In this document: in pieces, positions 54,570 through 62,731 of the stretch
How positions within the stretch are numbered: position 1 is the first letter of the stretch
Layout of the letters: each line of letters starts with the position of its first letter
Assembly (NCBI RefSeq): GCF_001650725.1
Contig: NZ_LXVX01000012.1
Location: forward strand, 124,001-188,000
Length of the DNA: 64,000 nucleotides
Source of the DNA: Sphingobium sp. TCM1
Lineage (GTDB): Bacteria > Pseudomonadota > Alphaproteobacteria > Sphingomonadales > Sphingomonadaceae
Direction: 5' to 3'
The notes under the pieces: model-generated
What the model was told of the DNA's origin: nothing
Database searches by the model: none
What the model saw: only the letters and a program-made list of their open reading frames with translations
Program-made: the position numbers and the translations under genes

Positions 54570-55519
54570 GCAGCGCCTATAACACGTCCATGAATATCAG
54601 GCAGCTTCGCTATTTCCTTGCCGTTGCGCAGGAACTGAATTTTACCCGCGCCGCCGAGAAGGTCGGCATAGCCCAGCCACCGCTCAGCCAGCAGATCCTC
54701 AGTCTGGAGCAGGATTTGCGTACCCAGCTCTTCATTCGGGAAAAGCGGAATGTCCGTCTGACGCCGGCTGGTGAAGTGCTGGTCGACTATGCACATCGGG
54801 TCATCAACGCGGCTGCGGCCGCCGAGGCTGCGGTCCATATGGTGGAGCGAGGCGCGCGTGCCAATCTGCGGGTCGGCGCAATCTATTCGGCGGTCTATTC
54901 GTTCCTGCCCGCCGTGCTGCGCGATTTCAGCGTTCGGGTTCCCAATGCGGAAATCAACCTGACGGAAATGACGATCGCGCAGCAGATCGCCGGACTGAAC
55001 GAGGGAGTGATCGAGGTCGGACTACTGCGCGGTCCGATCCATCAGCGCGATATCCACACCGAGATATTATATCGCGAGCGGCTGACGGTCGCGATCCCGG
55101 CCAGCATGGCCGACGAATTTGGTGACAGCATCAGCCTGTCCCAAATCGTGAACCGCCCTTTGGTGGCGGTCGCGCGCGGGCCACAGCGGGGCTATTCCGA
55201 CCGAGTACTCGACGTGTTCGACAGCCATGAGTTGGAGCCCAATATCGCGCATGAAGTGTCAGACATGCATACCGCCGTGTGTCTGGTTGCCGCCGGTCTG
55301 GGGATATCGATCGTGCCGGGCATCATCGAACTGATGCAGACGAATGGGGTGGTCTATCGTCCGCTCAAGGAAGAGACGGTCGGTATCACCTTCGCCCTGG
55401 CGACGCGCAAGGATGCGGAATCTCCGTTGCTGGATCACTTCATCGATGCCGCGAGAAAGCAGGCAGAGCTTATGTTGCCCCTGCATCCTCATATTTTCAT
55501 GAAGCGCGCGGCATATTAA
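54566..55519 (+). CDS. LysR-family transcriptional regulator
   Basis: A 317-residue regulator. The N-terminal winged HTH is MNIRQLRYFLAVAQELNFTRAAEKVGIAQPPLSQQI in family layout, and the C-terminal periplasmic-binding-like domain contains LRVGAIYSAVYSFLP. The start at 54566 overlaps the PrpF stop; an internal ATG at 54590 begins at the usual LysR N-terminus. Encoded at the end of the operon, it probably responds to a pathway acid or CoA ester and acts on the 51.1-51.3 kb divergent promoter. Confidence 0.92.
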   Translation: MSSAYNTSMNIRQLRYFLAVAQELNFTRAAEKVGIAQPPLSQQILSLEQDLRTQLFIREKRNVRLTPAGEVLVDYAHRVINAAAAAEAAVHMVERGARANLRVGAIYSAVYSFLPAVLRDFSVRVPNAEINLTEMTIAQQIAGLNEGVIEVGLLRGPIHQRDIHTEILYRERLTVAIPASMADEFGDSISLSQIVNRPLVAVARGPQRGYSDRVLDVFDSHELEPNIAHEVSDMHTAVCLVAAGLGISIVPGIIELMQTNGVVYRPLKEETVGITFALATRKDAESPLLDHFIDAARKQAELMLPLHPHIFMKRAAY

Positions 55520-55570
55520 AGGCAAATTTTTAGAGGTCGGCGACTAAGGAATAGTTGCTGCTCCACATTT

Positions 55571-55607
55571 GCAAGAGCGCAAAGCCGAGTCGGTTTTGCG
55601 CTCTTGC
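55571..55607. terminator. Strong bidirectional hairpin terminator
   Basis: Seventeen paired bases (GCAAGAGCGCAAAGCCG with CGGTTTTGCGCTCTTGC, one G-U) around the loop AGT, between the convergent LysR and MFS genes. There is no clear U tract, but the stem is the most stable in the window apart from the one at 60421. Confidence 0.7.
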
Positions 55608-55618
55608 CATTCAGCACC

Positions 55619-57235
55619 TCATTGCGTCATGCCCATGGCCGCGCGCTGGGCGACCCGTTCATCTGCTGGGAGATGGCGGGCTGCATAGGCCAATACCAAT
55701 ATCGTGAAGGGTAACGTGCTCAAGGCGCAGAGGATCGCGAACCGCAGATCCCCGGTAGCATCGCTGATCAGGCCGACCGTATAGGGTCCCAGACCCAGTC
55801 CCAATATGTTGGCGCCCAGCGAGTACATCGCGAAGGCCGTGCCGCGAAGGCGCGGCGTCACCAGATCCTGCGTCGTCGCCTGATTGGGCGCAAACCACAT
55901 GGGCACGAAAAAGGTCGACACAGCAAAGGCCATGTAAAACAGCGATACATTCTGCGTCGTAAACTGGACGAGGCTAGCCAGCGTAAAGACGGCGGCGGTC
56001 AGGCTGGTGAACCAGAGACGACCCGTCACGAACCGGCGTCGCGCATAGTCGGCAAGATAGCCGCTGACGGTGATGCCCAGACCGCCGCAAATGGCCGCGA
56101 TGGCTCCAAGTTGAAGGCCGTTTGCGGCGGTGAAGCCAAGATAGCGATTGGCGTAGACAAAGACGAAGCCCGTCGTCGCGTTCATCGAGAAGGCGAGGAA
56201 GCCGCCAGCGAGGGTCAGGGCGCAGAAGGTGCGCGAGGAGGTCAGCATGCTCGACGCCTCGGGGTCGCGCAATCGGAGCGACTGGAACCAACTGGCCACC
56301 GCGTAGAAGGCAATTGACATTGCGACCCATTGGATGACGTTGCTGGTGATCTCCAGCCCCGCAAGATAGCCGACAACTGGACGGCGGTCGGCGCTCAACA
56401 GCCCGTCCGTAAATCGGATTATGAGGAAGGCGAAGACGGCAGCGAGCGCCAGCCACATCAGGTTTTTCCTGATTTCCGTTCGAGGATAGCCCTCGCGCAC
56501 GAGGCGCAGGATGTTCCACGGCGGCAGCATGGCAGAGGCTTCCCGCAAGGCGCTGCGGAATGGTGTTGCATCACCCAGATGCACAACGCCCTCAAGGCGA
56601 CCGCGCACGGGTTCCCTGATGGTCAGGGTGATGAGCAGCGCCAGCAGGAGCCCGGGAACGCCGACGGCCATGAAGGCTGCCTGCCAACCCGCTAGACCCA
56701 GCGGTGCCGCCTCCGGATTCGGGAAATGGGTTTGCCAGAAGGCGACCACCGAGCCGCCGATCACCAGCGAAAGCCCTGCGCCGACATAGACGCCGATCGA
56801 ATATAGCCCGAGTACCGTTGCACGCTGCGATTTGTCGAAATAATCGCCCAGGATAGAAACGGCGGCCGGGGTCGAGCTGGCCTCGCCGACGCCGACGCCG
56901 ATCCGTGCAAGGCCAAGCTGGGTGAAATTCCCGGCAGCGCCCGAGAGGGCCGTCATCACCGACCAGAAGGAAAGGCCCAGCGCCAGGGTCCGCACCCGGC
57001 TCCAGCCGTCGGCAAGTCGCGCGAGGGCTATGCCGAACAGCCCGTAGAAAAGTGCGAAGGTTGTGCCGTAAAGGATACCCAGTTGTGCATCCGACACGCC
57101 CAGGTCATGTTTCAGAAAGGGAGCCAGCACGGTGACGATCTGGCGGTCGACATAGCTGAACGCATAAACGCCAACCAGCACCGTCAATATATACCACCGA
57201 TACCAGGCCGGTTCGGTCTTGTTCTGGATCGTCAT
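55619..57235 (-). CDS. MFS transporter, spinster-like
   Basis: A 538-residue major facilitator with an extended central loop. Its helix 1-2 region (YAFSYVDRQIVTVLAPFLKHDLGVSDAQLGILYG) is that of spinster-type carriers common in sphingomonad catabolic clusters. The substrate is unknown, probably an organic acid or a lipid-like compound. ATG 57235 overlaps the preceding MFS stop (ATGA); ATG 57241 is two codons earlier. It is the last gene of the minus-strand group. Confidence 0.88.
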   Translation of the reverse strand: MTIQNKTEPAWYRWYILTVLVGVYAFSYVDRQIVTVLAPFLKHDLGVSDAQLGILYGTTFALFYGLFGIALARLADGWSRVRTLALGLSFWSVMTALSGAAGNFTQLGLARIGVGVGEASSTPAAVSILGDYFDKSQRATVLGLYSIGVYVGAGLSLVIGGSVVAFWQTHFPNPEAAPLGLAGWQAAFMAVGVPGLLLALLITLTIREPVRGRLEGVVHLGDATPFRSALREASAMLPPWNILRLVREGYPRTEIRKNLMWLALAAVFAFLIIRFTDGLLSADRRPVVGYLAGLEITSNVIQWVAMSIAFYAVASWFQSLRLRDPEASSMLTSSRTFCALTLAGGFLAFSMNATTGFVFVYANRYLGFTAANGLQLGAIAAICGGLGITVSGYLADYARRRFVTGRLWFTSLTAAVFTLASLVQFTTQNVSLFYMAFAVSTFFVPMWFAPNQATTQDLVTPRLRGTAFAMYSLGANILGLGLGPYTVGLISDATGDLRFAILCALSTLPFTILVLAYAARHLPADERVAQRAAMGMTQ

Positions 57236-58482
57236 GTGCATGGGGCCTCACGGGGTTCGAGCGGAAGGGAAAGGGCTGATGGGACCGGCACAGGCCAGGC
57301 GATGCCTGAGATCAGCGTCAATACGACAAGCCCGCCTGAAAGCAGGAAGGCACTGGTGAGTGAGCTTGTTTCGACGATATGGCCGAACAGCGCGCTGCCG
57401 ATGGTCAACCCGCCGAAGACGGATGAATAGAAGATGCCGATGGCGCGGCCGACCATGGGCGTCGGCGCATTCGATTGCGCCGCGATATTGAAGATGGTGA
57501 GCGATGCAACCCAGGCAGCGCCGGCCGCGAAAAGCTGGATGGCAGCAATCAACCAATGCGACGTCAGGGGTAGGCTCAGCAGCGCTAAGGCGCTGACCGC
57601 GTTGCAGCAGCGAAAGATCGTCTCGCCGGAAAAGCGCTCCAGCAGGGGCCGGATGCAAAAGGAAATGGCGAGTGCCCCGATTCCCAGCGCGCTCATGGTG
57701 ATGCCATAGGTGACGGCAGTCCCATGCAACTGCACGCGGGCGAGCAGGGGTAGTAGCGCCCAGATCGGACTGGCGCTGGCCGTAAAGGCAAACATCCGCA
57801 ATGCGATCACCCGCATCGGGCGATCCACCACGCTGTAGCGCAATCCTTCGACCAGAAGTGCGAGCAGGGCGGGGCGCTGCCTTTCCTTGCCCACAGGTGC
57901 GCGCGGCATGGCGAGCAGCAGCAGTAGCACGCATCCGCACATGCCCGCATTGATCGCAAAGGCCCAGCTGGCACCTCCGGCAGCCACAAGGCCGCCTCCC
58001 AATGCCGGTCCCAGACAACGGGCAAGGTTGAAGGCGATGGATAGCGCGGCCACGCCAGCCGCGATCAAGGACGCATGAACGCTATCTCTGACCGCTGCCA
58101 TGGATGTGGGGCCGAAAAAGGACTGTCCCGATCCGAACAGAAAGCAAAGCAGCAGCAGGAGTACAGGCGTCATGCCTTGGCCGAAACCGGCGCAGGCCGC
58201 GGCCAGTGCGGCTGCGAACATCAGGAAATAGGCAAAGGCGATGAGCCGCCAGCGATCGAAAACATCCGCCAGCACGCCGGTCGGAAGCGCAAGGATCATC
58301 AACGGAAGCGAGATGAGGGACTGGATCAACGCGACCTGCGCCGATGAGCCGATATCGGTCATCAGCCAGGCCGACGCCACCGACTGAACCTGCGTGCCAA
58401 GGTTCGAAGCGACCGTGGCAGTCCAAAGCAGAAGGAAAGCCCTGCTGCTCCATAGCCGTGGCACGGGTTCGTCGGTGGACAT
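57232..58482 (-). CDS. MFS transporter, EntS-like (MFS_3) exporter type
   Basis: A 416-residue twelve-helix carrier. The LWTATVASNLGTQVQSVASAWLMTD start and PTGVLADVFDRWRL loop are those of the MFS_3/enterobactin-exporter group. Export of a toxic intermediate or of a metal chelator is possible. It begins 10 bases after the aldehyde dehydrogenase stop and is coupled to the second MFS gene by ATGA, suggesting paired import and export. Confidence 0.87.
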   Translation of the reverse strand: MSTDEPVPRLWSSRAFLLLWTATVASNLGTQVQSVASAWLMTDIGSSAQVALIQSLISLPLMILALPTGVLADVFDRWRLIAFAYFLMFAAALAAACAGFGQGMTPVLLLLLCFLFGSGQSFFGPTSMAAVRDSVHASLIAAGVAALSIAFNLARCLGPALGGGLVAAGGASWAFAINAGMCGCVLLLLLAMPRAPVGKERQRPALLALLVEGLRYSVVDRPMRVIALRMFAFTASASPIWALLPLLARVQLHGTAVTYGITMSALGIGALAISFCIRPLLERFSGETIFRCCNAVSALALLSLPLTSHWLIAAIQLFAAGAAWVASLTIFNIAAQSNAPTPMVGRAIGIFYSSVFGGLTIGSALFGHIVETSSLTSAFLLSGGLVVLTLISGIAWPVPVPSALSLPLEPREAPCT

Positions 58483-58492
58483 CGCAGCGAAC

Positions 58493-59986
58493 TCAGTTCA
58501 GGTTGAGCGTGATCGCCTTCACTTCGGTATAGGATTCGATGGCATCGAAGCCGCGCTCGCGCCCCCAGCCGGACTGTTTGAAGCCGCCGTAGGGAAGGGA
58601 GGCGTCTGCCGCCGAATGGACGTTCACACCCACCGCGCCGGACTTGATCCGACGAGCCAGCCGATGAGCGATGCGAACATCCCTGGTCCATACGCTGGCT
58701 GAAAGGCCATAGGGCGAGGCATTGGCCTGCGAGGCGATGGAATCGAGATCATCCTCGTCCCTGAAGGTCATGGTGGACAGGACAGGGCCGAAAATTTCCT
58801 CGTCGACCACGGACATGCCGGGCTTCGTGCCGGTGAGGATGGTGGGCTGGATGAAGTAGCCGCTGTCGCCGACGCGCTGGCCTCCGACGCGGACCTGCGC
58901 GCCCTGTTCCTGCCCCGCGGCGAGATAGCCTGTCACGCGATCGAACTGCGTCTGGGAAATAACAGGCCCGAGGTCGGAATCATCGTCGAGGCCGTAGCCG
59001 ACCTTCATCTTGGAGGCGATGGCGGCGATGCGGTCTACCAGGGCGTCATGAATAGCCTCATGCGCGAACAGGCGCGATCCGGCCGCGCAAACCTGCCCGG
59101 CATGGAAGAAGATGGCGCGCGCGGCGCCAGCGGCGGCGGCGTCCAGATCGGCGTCGGGGAACACGATGACCGGCGACTTGCCGCCCAGTTCCAGCGTCAC
59201 TCGTTTGAGGTTGCCGGTCGCGGCATGCAGGATTTTCTTGCCGGTTTCGGTGGACCCGGTGAAGGAAACCTTGTCGATGCCGGGATGTTCGGAAATGGCC
59301 GCGCCCACGGGATTGCCGCAACCGGTGACGATGTTGAGCACCCCGGCGGGGATGCCCGCCTCCAGTGCCAGTTCGGCCATGCGCAGCGCGGTCAATGGCG
59401 TCAGTTCAGCGGGCTTCAACACGATCGTACAGCCGCTGGCGAGGGCTGGTGCCACCTTCCAGGAGAAGAGGTTGAGGGGGAAGTTCCATGGCAGGATCTG
59501 GCCGACCACGCCGACCGGCTCCCGGAGCGTATAGGCCGCCCATTCGCCCGGAAGCGAGACATTGGGGGCCGTGCCCTCGATCTTGGTCGCCCAGCCCGCC
59601 ATATAGCGGAACATCTCGCTGACATTGGGGATGTCCGCGTTGCGGCAGAAGGTCAGCGGCTTGCCGGAATTGATGGATTCAAGCTGCGCCAGTTCGTCGC
59701 CATGCGCCTCGATCAGTTCGGCATAGCGAATCATCAGACGGGCGCGCTGGTTCGGTTTGACCTTGGCCCAGTCGCCTTCAAATGCGCGCCGCGCTGCTGC
59801 CACCGCCAGATCGACATCTTCGGCAGTACCAGCGGCGGACGTGGCAATGACTTTGCCATTGCCCGGATCAATGATGTCGAGCCGTTCGCCCGACCGGCTT
59901 TCGACGGCCTTGCCGTCGATGAGCAGTTGATGCTTTTTTTCGAGGAAGGCGCGTGCGGGTGCTTCGATCCGCTCGTGGAAACTCAT
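58493..59986 (-). CDS. NAD-dependent aldehyde dehydrogenase
   Basis: A 497-residue aldehyde dehydrogenase, close to betaine/phenylacetaldehyde-type enzymes. The catalytic Cys is in HAGQVCAAGSR, Glu in TLELGGKSPVIV, FTGSTETGKK binds the cofactor, and PWNFPLNLF is present. AGGAGAG lies eight bases before ATG 59986; the ORF to 60016 lacks a site. It is divergent from the small ferredoxin at 60214 and probably oxidises the aldehyde formed from the P450 product by the nearby SDRs. Confidence 0.94.
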   Translation of the reverse strand: MSFHERIEAPARAFLEKKHQLLIDGKAVESRSGERLDIIDPGNGKVIATSAAGTAEDVDLAVAAARRAFEGDWAKVKPNQRARLMIRYAELIEAHGDELAQLESINSGKPLTFCRNADIPNVSEMFRYMAGWATKIEGTAPNVSLPGEWAAYTLREPVGVVGQILPWNFPLNLFSWKVAPALASGCTIVLKPAELTPLTALRMAELALEAGIPAGVLNIVTGCGNPVGAAISEHPGIDKVSFTGSTETGKKILHAATGNLKRVTLELGGKSPVIVFPDADLDAAAAGAARAIFFHAGQVCAAGSRLFAHEAIHDALVDRIAAIASKMKVGYGLDDDSDLGPVISQTQFDRVTGYLAAGQEQGAQVRVGGQRVGDSGYFIQPTILTGTKPGMSVVDEEIFGPVLSTMTFRDEDDLDSIASQANASPYGLSASVWTRDVRIAHRLARRIKSGAVGVNVHSAADASLPYGGFKQSGWGRERGFDAIESYTEVKAITLNLN

Positions 59987-60108
59987 GTCAATCTCTCCTG
60001 GTAACATCGCTGACAACCGCAGGCTTACGCTAGGCCTACGCCGGAGCGGGCCGTTGGAAACAATATGATTTTCGTTTGCTTGATCGGACGGTCATGCCGA
60101 CCATCGTG

Positions 60109-60121
60109 TGAATGAAATTCA
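60109..60121. promoter_or_regulatory. Inverted repeat TGAAT-GAA-ATTCA in the ALDH/ferredoxin divergent region
   Basis: A perfect 5-bp inverted repeat with a three-base spacer in the 227-bp divergent gap 59987-60213. The gap must hold two promoters. Which protein, if any, binds is unknown; a repeat this short can occur by chance. Confidence 0.25.
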
Positions 60122-60213
60122 ACTTGGTGTGGAAGAGGTGTCACTTGAATCAAAATACAGTTTGTCTCATCCTCCACTGCGAGCCGAAAAAGGTGCGATG
60201 AGAGGAGTTTGGA

Positions 60214-60411
60214 ATGCGTATCGAGATTTTCCCGGAAAAATGCATCGGCGTGGGCCAGTGCGTCGTCGCGGCTCCAGATCTTTTCGAGCAGAATGAAGAT
60301 GACGGCATCGTCTATCTGGTGCGCGAAGATGCACCTGAAGATCGACGGGACGCCGCCATTGCGGCAGCCAGGCTTTGCCCGACGCTGGCGATCGTGGTTC
60401 ACGACAATTAA
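60214..60411 (+). CDS. 3Fe-4S type ferredoxin (P450 redox partner class)
   Basis: A 65-residue ferredoxin. Cysteines occur as CIGVGQC and later LCPTLAIV; the usual second Cys of a 4Fe-4S motif is Val or Gly, so three Cys are left, as in the 3Fe-4S ferredoxins that serve bacterial P450s. ATG 60214 follows AGAGGAG. It is transcribed away from the aldehyde dehydrogenase and towards the SDR, separated from it by a perfect terminator hairpin. It is a second copy beside the one at 62488 and has diverged strongly. Confidence 0.9.
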   Translation: MRIEIFPEKCIGVGQCVVAAPDLFEQNEDDGIVYLVREDAPEDRRDAAIAAARLCPTLAIVVHDN

Positions 60412-60420
60412 AGGTGGGGT

Positions 60421-60450
60421 GCGCCGGCCGATCTGGCGATCGGCCGGCGC
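60421..60450. terminator. Perfect 13-bp hairpin between convergent ferredoxin and SDR
   Basis: GCGCCGGCCGATC and GATCGGCCGGCGC pair without mismatch around the loop TGGC, followed on the plus strand by CTGTTT. It is a bidirectional terminator candidate nine bases after the ferredoxin stop. Its core (GATCGGCCGG) is also found in the hairpin at 43663-43672. Confidence 0.75.
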
Positions 60451-60455
60451 CTGTT

Positions 60456-61259
60456 TCAATGCACACCGCGCCAGGCGAGAGTGCCGCCATCCACACGGAA
60501 AACTGCGCCGGTCGAAAAGGATGCCTCCGCCGAAGCGAGGAAGCAGACCAGCATCGCGACTTCTTCGGGCGTGCCCAGTCGCTGGATGAGATGCGGACCC
60601 CAAAGCCGCTTGGCCGCCGCTTCACGGTCTTCGAATGACTCCAGGCTGTGCGAGAGCATTGGCGTGTCTATCGCGCCCGGCGCATAGGCGTTGCAGCGAA
60701 TGCCATAGGGGGCGAGATCGATCGCCGCGCCCTGCGTCAGCAGCACCACGGCGGCCTTGCTGGGACCATAGGTCGGAAGACCAGGATAGGCGACGGAACT
60801 GGCCACCGAAGCGCCATTGACCACAGCGGGAGAGAGTGTCGACTGCTTGAGGTAGGGCGTCGCATATTTCATCGCAAGCCAGGTCGCCTTCAGATTGACG
60901 TCCATGACCGTATCCCAGATTTCCTCGGTCAGCGTCTCGATCGTCTCGATCCTTTTGGCGACGGCGTCGTCGGTGATGCCCGCATTGTTCACCAGCACAT
61001 CGATGCCGCCCGCGTTCGCGGCCGTTGCATCGATCATCGCCTTGATCGCCCTGCCGTCGCGCAGATCGGTTTTCACGAACAGAGCTTTGGCGCCCTGCTG
61101 GCGTACCAGCTCGGCGGTTTCCTCTCCCGCCTCTTCCTTTACGTCGGCGATGGTGACGAAAGCGGCGCCTTCGCGCGCGGCCTGAACTGCAATGGCGCGA
61201 CCCATGCCCTGGGCCGCGCCGGTTACGATCACCTTCCGTTCGGACAAGCGTGCACTCAC
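60456..61259 (-). CDS. Short-chain dehydrogenase/reductase
   Basis: A 267-residue classical SDR. It has the cofactor motif TGAAQGMGRA, NNAG, Ser in NGASVASS, the catalytic YGPSK and the C-terminal VDGGTLAW. It would oxidise the alcohol made by the P450 in the same operon. GTG 61259 is the start because GTGA overlaps the reductase stop. It is the last gene of the P450-ferredoxin-reductase-SDR operon. Confidence 0.93.
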   Translation of the reverse strand: MSARLSERKVIVTGAAQGMGRAIAVQAAREGAAFVTIADVKEEAGEETAELVRQQGAKALFVKTDLRDGRAIKAMIDATAANAGGIDVLVNNAGITDDAVAKRIETIETLTEEIWDTVMDVNLKATWLAMKYATPYLKQSTLSPAVVNGASVASSVAYPGLPTYGPSKAAVVLLTQGAAIDLAPYGIRCNAYAPGAIDTPMLSHSLESFEDREAAAKRLWGPHLIQRLGTPEEVAMLVCFLASAEASFSTGAVFRVDGGTLAWRGVH

Positions 61260-62491
61260 GCAGCAGTCTCCTTGTTGACAAGTTGTTTGAGATCGAAGGT
61301 CGGATCGCCCGCCTGCTCGCGGGACGGGCTGATCTTCATCCGCAGCAGCTTACGCGCCTGCATATGGTCGGGAAGGCGGCTGACTGATTCCACGGCCACC
61401 AGGCTATCACCCCGGTAGCAATAGGCGGAGAAATTTCCCGTTGCCGGGTCGCGCCGCACCACGACATCTTCGTCGCCCCGCGCCAGACCGGCCATTTGCA
61501 GGCGCAGGCCTGCCTGATCGCTCCAGAAGGTCGGCACCTGATCATAGGCTTCAACCTTGCCGGTTAGCCGGTCGGCAACGCATCGCGCCTGATCCACGGC
61601 GTTCTGGACGGATTCCAGACGGACCATGCGGCCACCATCGGCGGCGAAGGGAAAGGCCGCGCAGTCCCCGATCGAGGAGATATTCGGATCTTCAGTCAGC
61701 AATTGCGCGTCGACGACGACGCCATTGTGAACGGTGAGGCCGCAGGCGGCCGCAAGCTCGCTGTTGGGCACGACGCCGATCGACACGAGCACCAGATCTG
61801 CCGGGATGCGCTCGCCCGATCCCAACTCGACGCTGCTGACATGACCGTCCGTTGAATGAAGTGCAACCACCGCCTCGTTGAAGGAGAAAATGACGCCGCG
61901 CGCTTCATGCGCGGCCTGGACTGCTTCCGAAACAGGGGCGCTGACCACTCGGCCGAGCGCCCGGCTGCCCGCTTCGATGACCCGGACCTCGATCTTCGCG
62001 TCCGAGGCGATGGAGGCAGCCTCCAGCCCCAGGAAACCAGCGCCGATGACGACCAGCTTCGTGGCCCGCTCAAGCCCCTGCATCAGCGCTTTGGCGTCCT
62101 CGATGGTTCTCAGGGACACGACGCCCGATGTCTCGCCTTCGACGCAGGGCAGCGCGCGATTGCGGGTGCCTGTCGCGATGACGAGATGGGAATAGGGCAG
62201 GAACGCGCCGGAGCGGAGATTGACCTGCTTCAGTTCCCGATCGATCGTGTCCACCGCGTCATTGGCCCGAAAGTCAATCGCGTGGTCTGCGAAGAATTTC
62301 GGCTCCTGCATGAAGAGCATGGATTCGGGCGCGGTGCCGGCGAGAAAGGCCTTGGACAAGGGCGGGCGCTGATAGGGCGGATGTACTTCATCGCCGACCA
62401 TCGTGATCGAGCCGGCAAAGCCGTTGTCGCGCAGGGAGGAGGCGAGCTGCAAGCCCGCCTGTCCAGCGCCGATGATGACGACGTCGCTCAT
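61256..62491 (-). CDS. NADH:ferredoxin reductase (putidaredoxin reductase-like)
   Basis: A 411-residue FAD protein that passes electrons from NADH to ferredoxin. The FAD-binding N-terminus VVIIGAGQAGLQLASSLR, the ATGTRNRALP segment, the NAD-binding VVIGAGFLGLEAA and the GDCAAFP motif are present, as in putidaredoxin reductase. It overlaps the ferredoxin stop (ATGA) and the SDR start (GTGA). It is the only intact ferredoxin reductase in the window, so it may serve all three P450s. Confidence 0.93.
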   Translation of the reverse strand: MSDVVIIGAGQAGLQLASSLRDNGFAGSITMVGDEVHPPYQRPPLSKAFLAGTAPESMLFMQEPKFFADHAIDFRANDAVDTIDRELKQVNLRSGAFLPYSHLVIATGTRNRALPCVEGETSGVVSLRTIEDAKALMQGLERATKLVVIGAGFLGLEAASIASDAKIEVRVIEAGSRALGRVVSAPVSEAVQAAHEARGVIFSFNEAVVALHSTDGHVSSVELGSGERIPADLVLVSIGVVPNSELAAACGLTVHNGVVVDAQLLTEDPNISSIGDCAAFPFAADGGRMVRLESVQNAVDQARCVADRLTGKVEAYDQVPTFWSDQAGLRLQMAGLARGDEDVVVRRDPATGNFSAYCYRGDSLVAVESVSRLPDHMQARKLLRMKISPSREQAGDPTFDLKQLVNKETAA

Positions 62492-62709
62492 GCGGAGGTG
62501 GCCCCCGCCGGATCATCTTCTTCAACGATGATCGCGAGTGAGGGGCATTTGCGGGCAGCGCCGCGCACCGCATCCTGCAATTCAGGCGGCGGGTTGTCCT
62601 GCAACAGGACGACGACGCCATCCTCCTCGCGCTGATCGAAAATCTGCGCGCTGGAAAGAACGCACAGGCCGGCGCCCACGCACAGATCCTGTCTGATATG
62701 GATTTTCAT
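62488..62709 (-). CDS. 3Fe-4S type ferredoxin (P450 redox partner class)
   Basis: A 73-residue ferredoxin with the pattern CVGAGLC and later KCPSLAIIVEED; only three Cys fit the cluster, the position of the fourth being Gly or Ala. It lies 22 bases after the P450 stop and overlaps the reductase start, so it is the direct partner of this P450. It shares the fold with the gene at 60214, but outside the Cys motifs identity is limited. Confidence 0.92.
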   Translation of the reverse strand: MKIHIRQDLCVGAGLCVLSSAQIFDQREEDGVVVLLQDNPPPELQDAVRGAARKCPSLAIIVEEDDPAGATSA

Positions 62710-62731
62710 GTCTGCCCTCTCCTCTATGGGC

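Noticed and set aside
60214..60411. A 4Fe-4S ferredoxin call for the small protein
   Set aside because: Only three cysteines are placed to bind a cluster; the fourth position is not Cys, which favours a 3Fe-4S centre.
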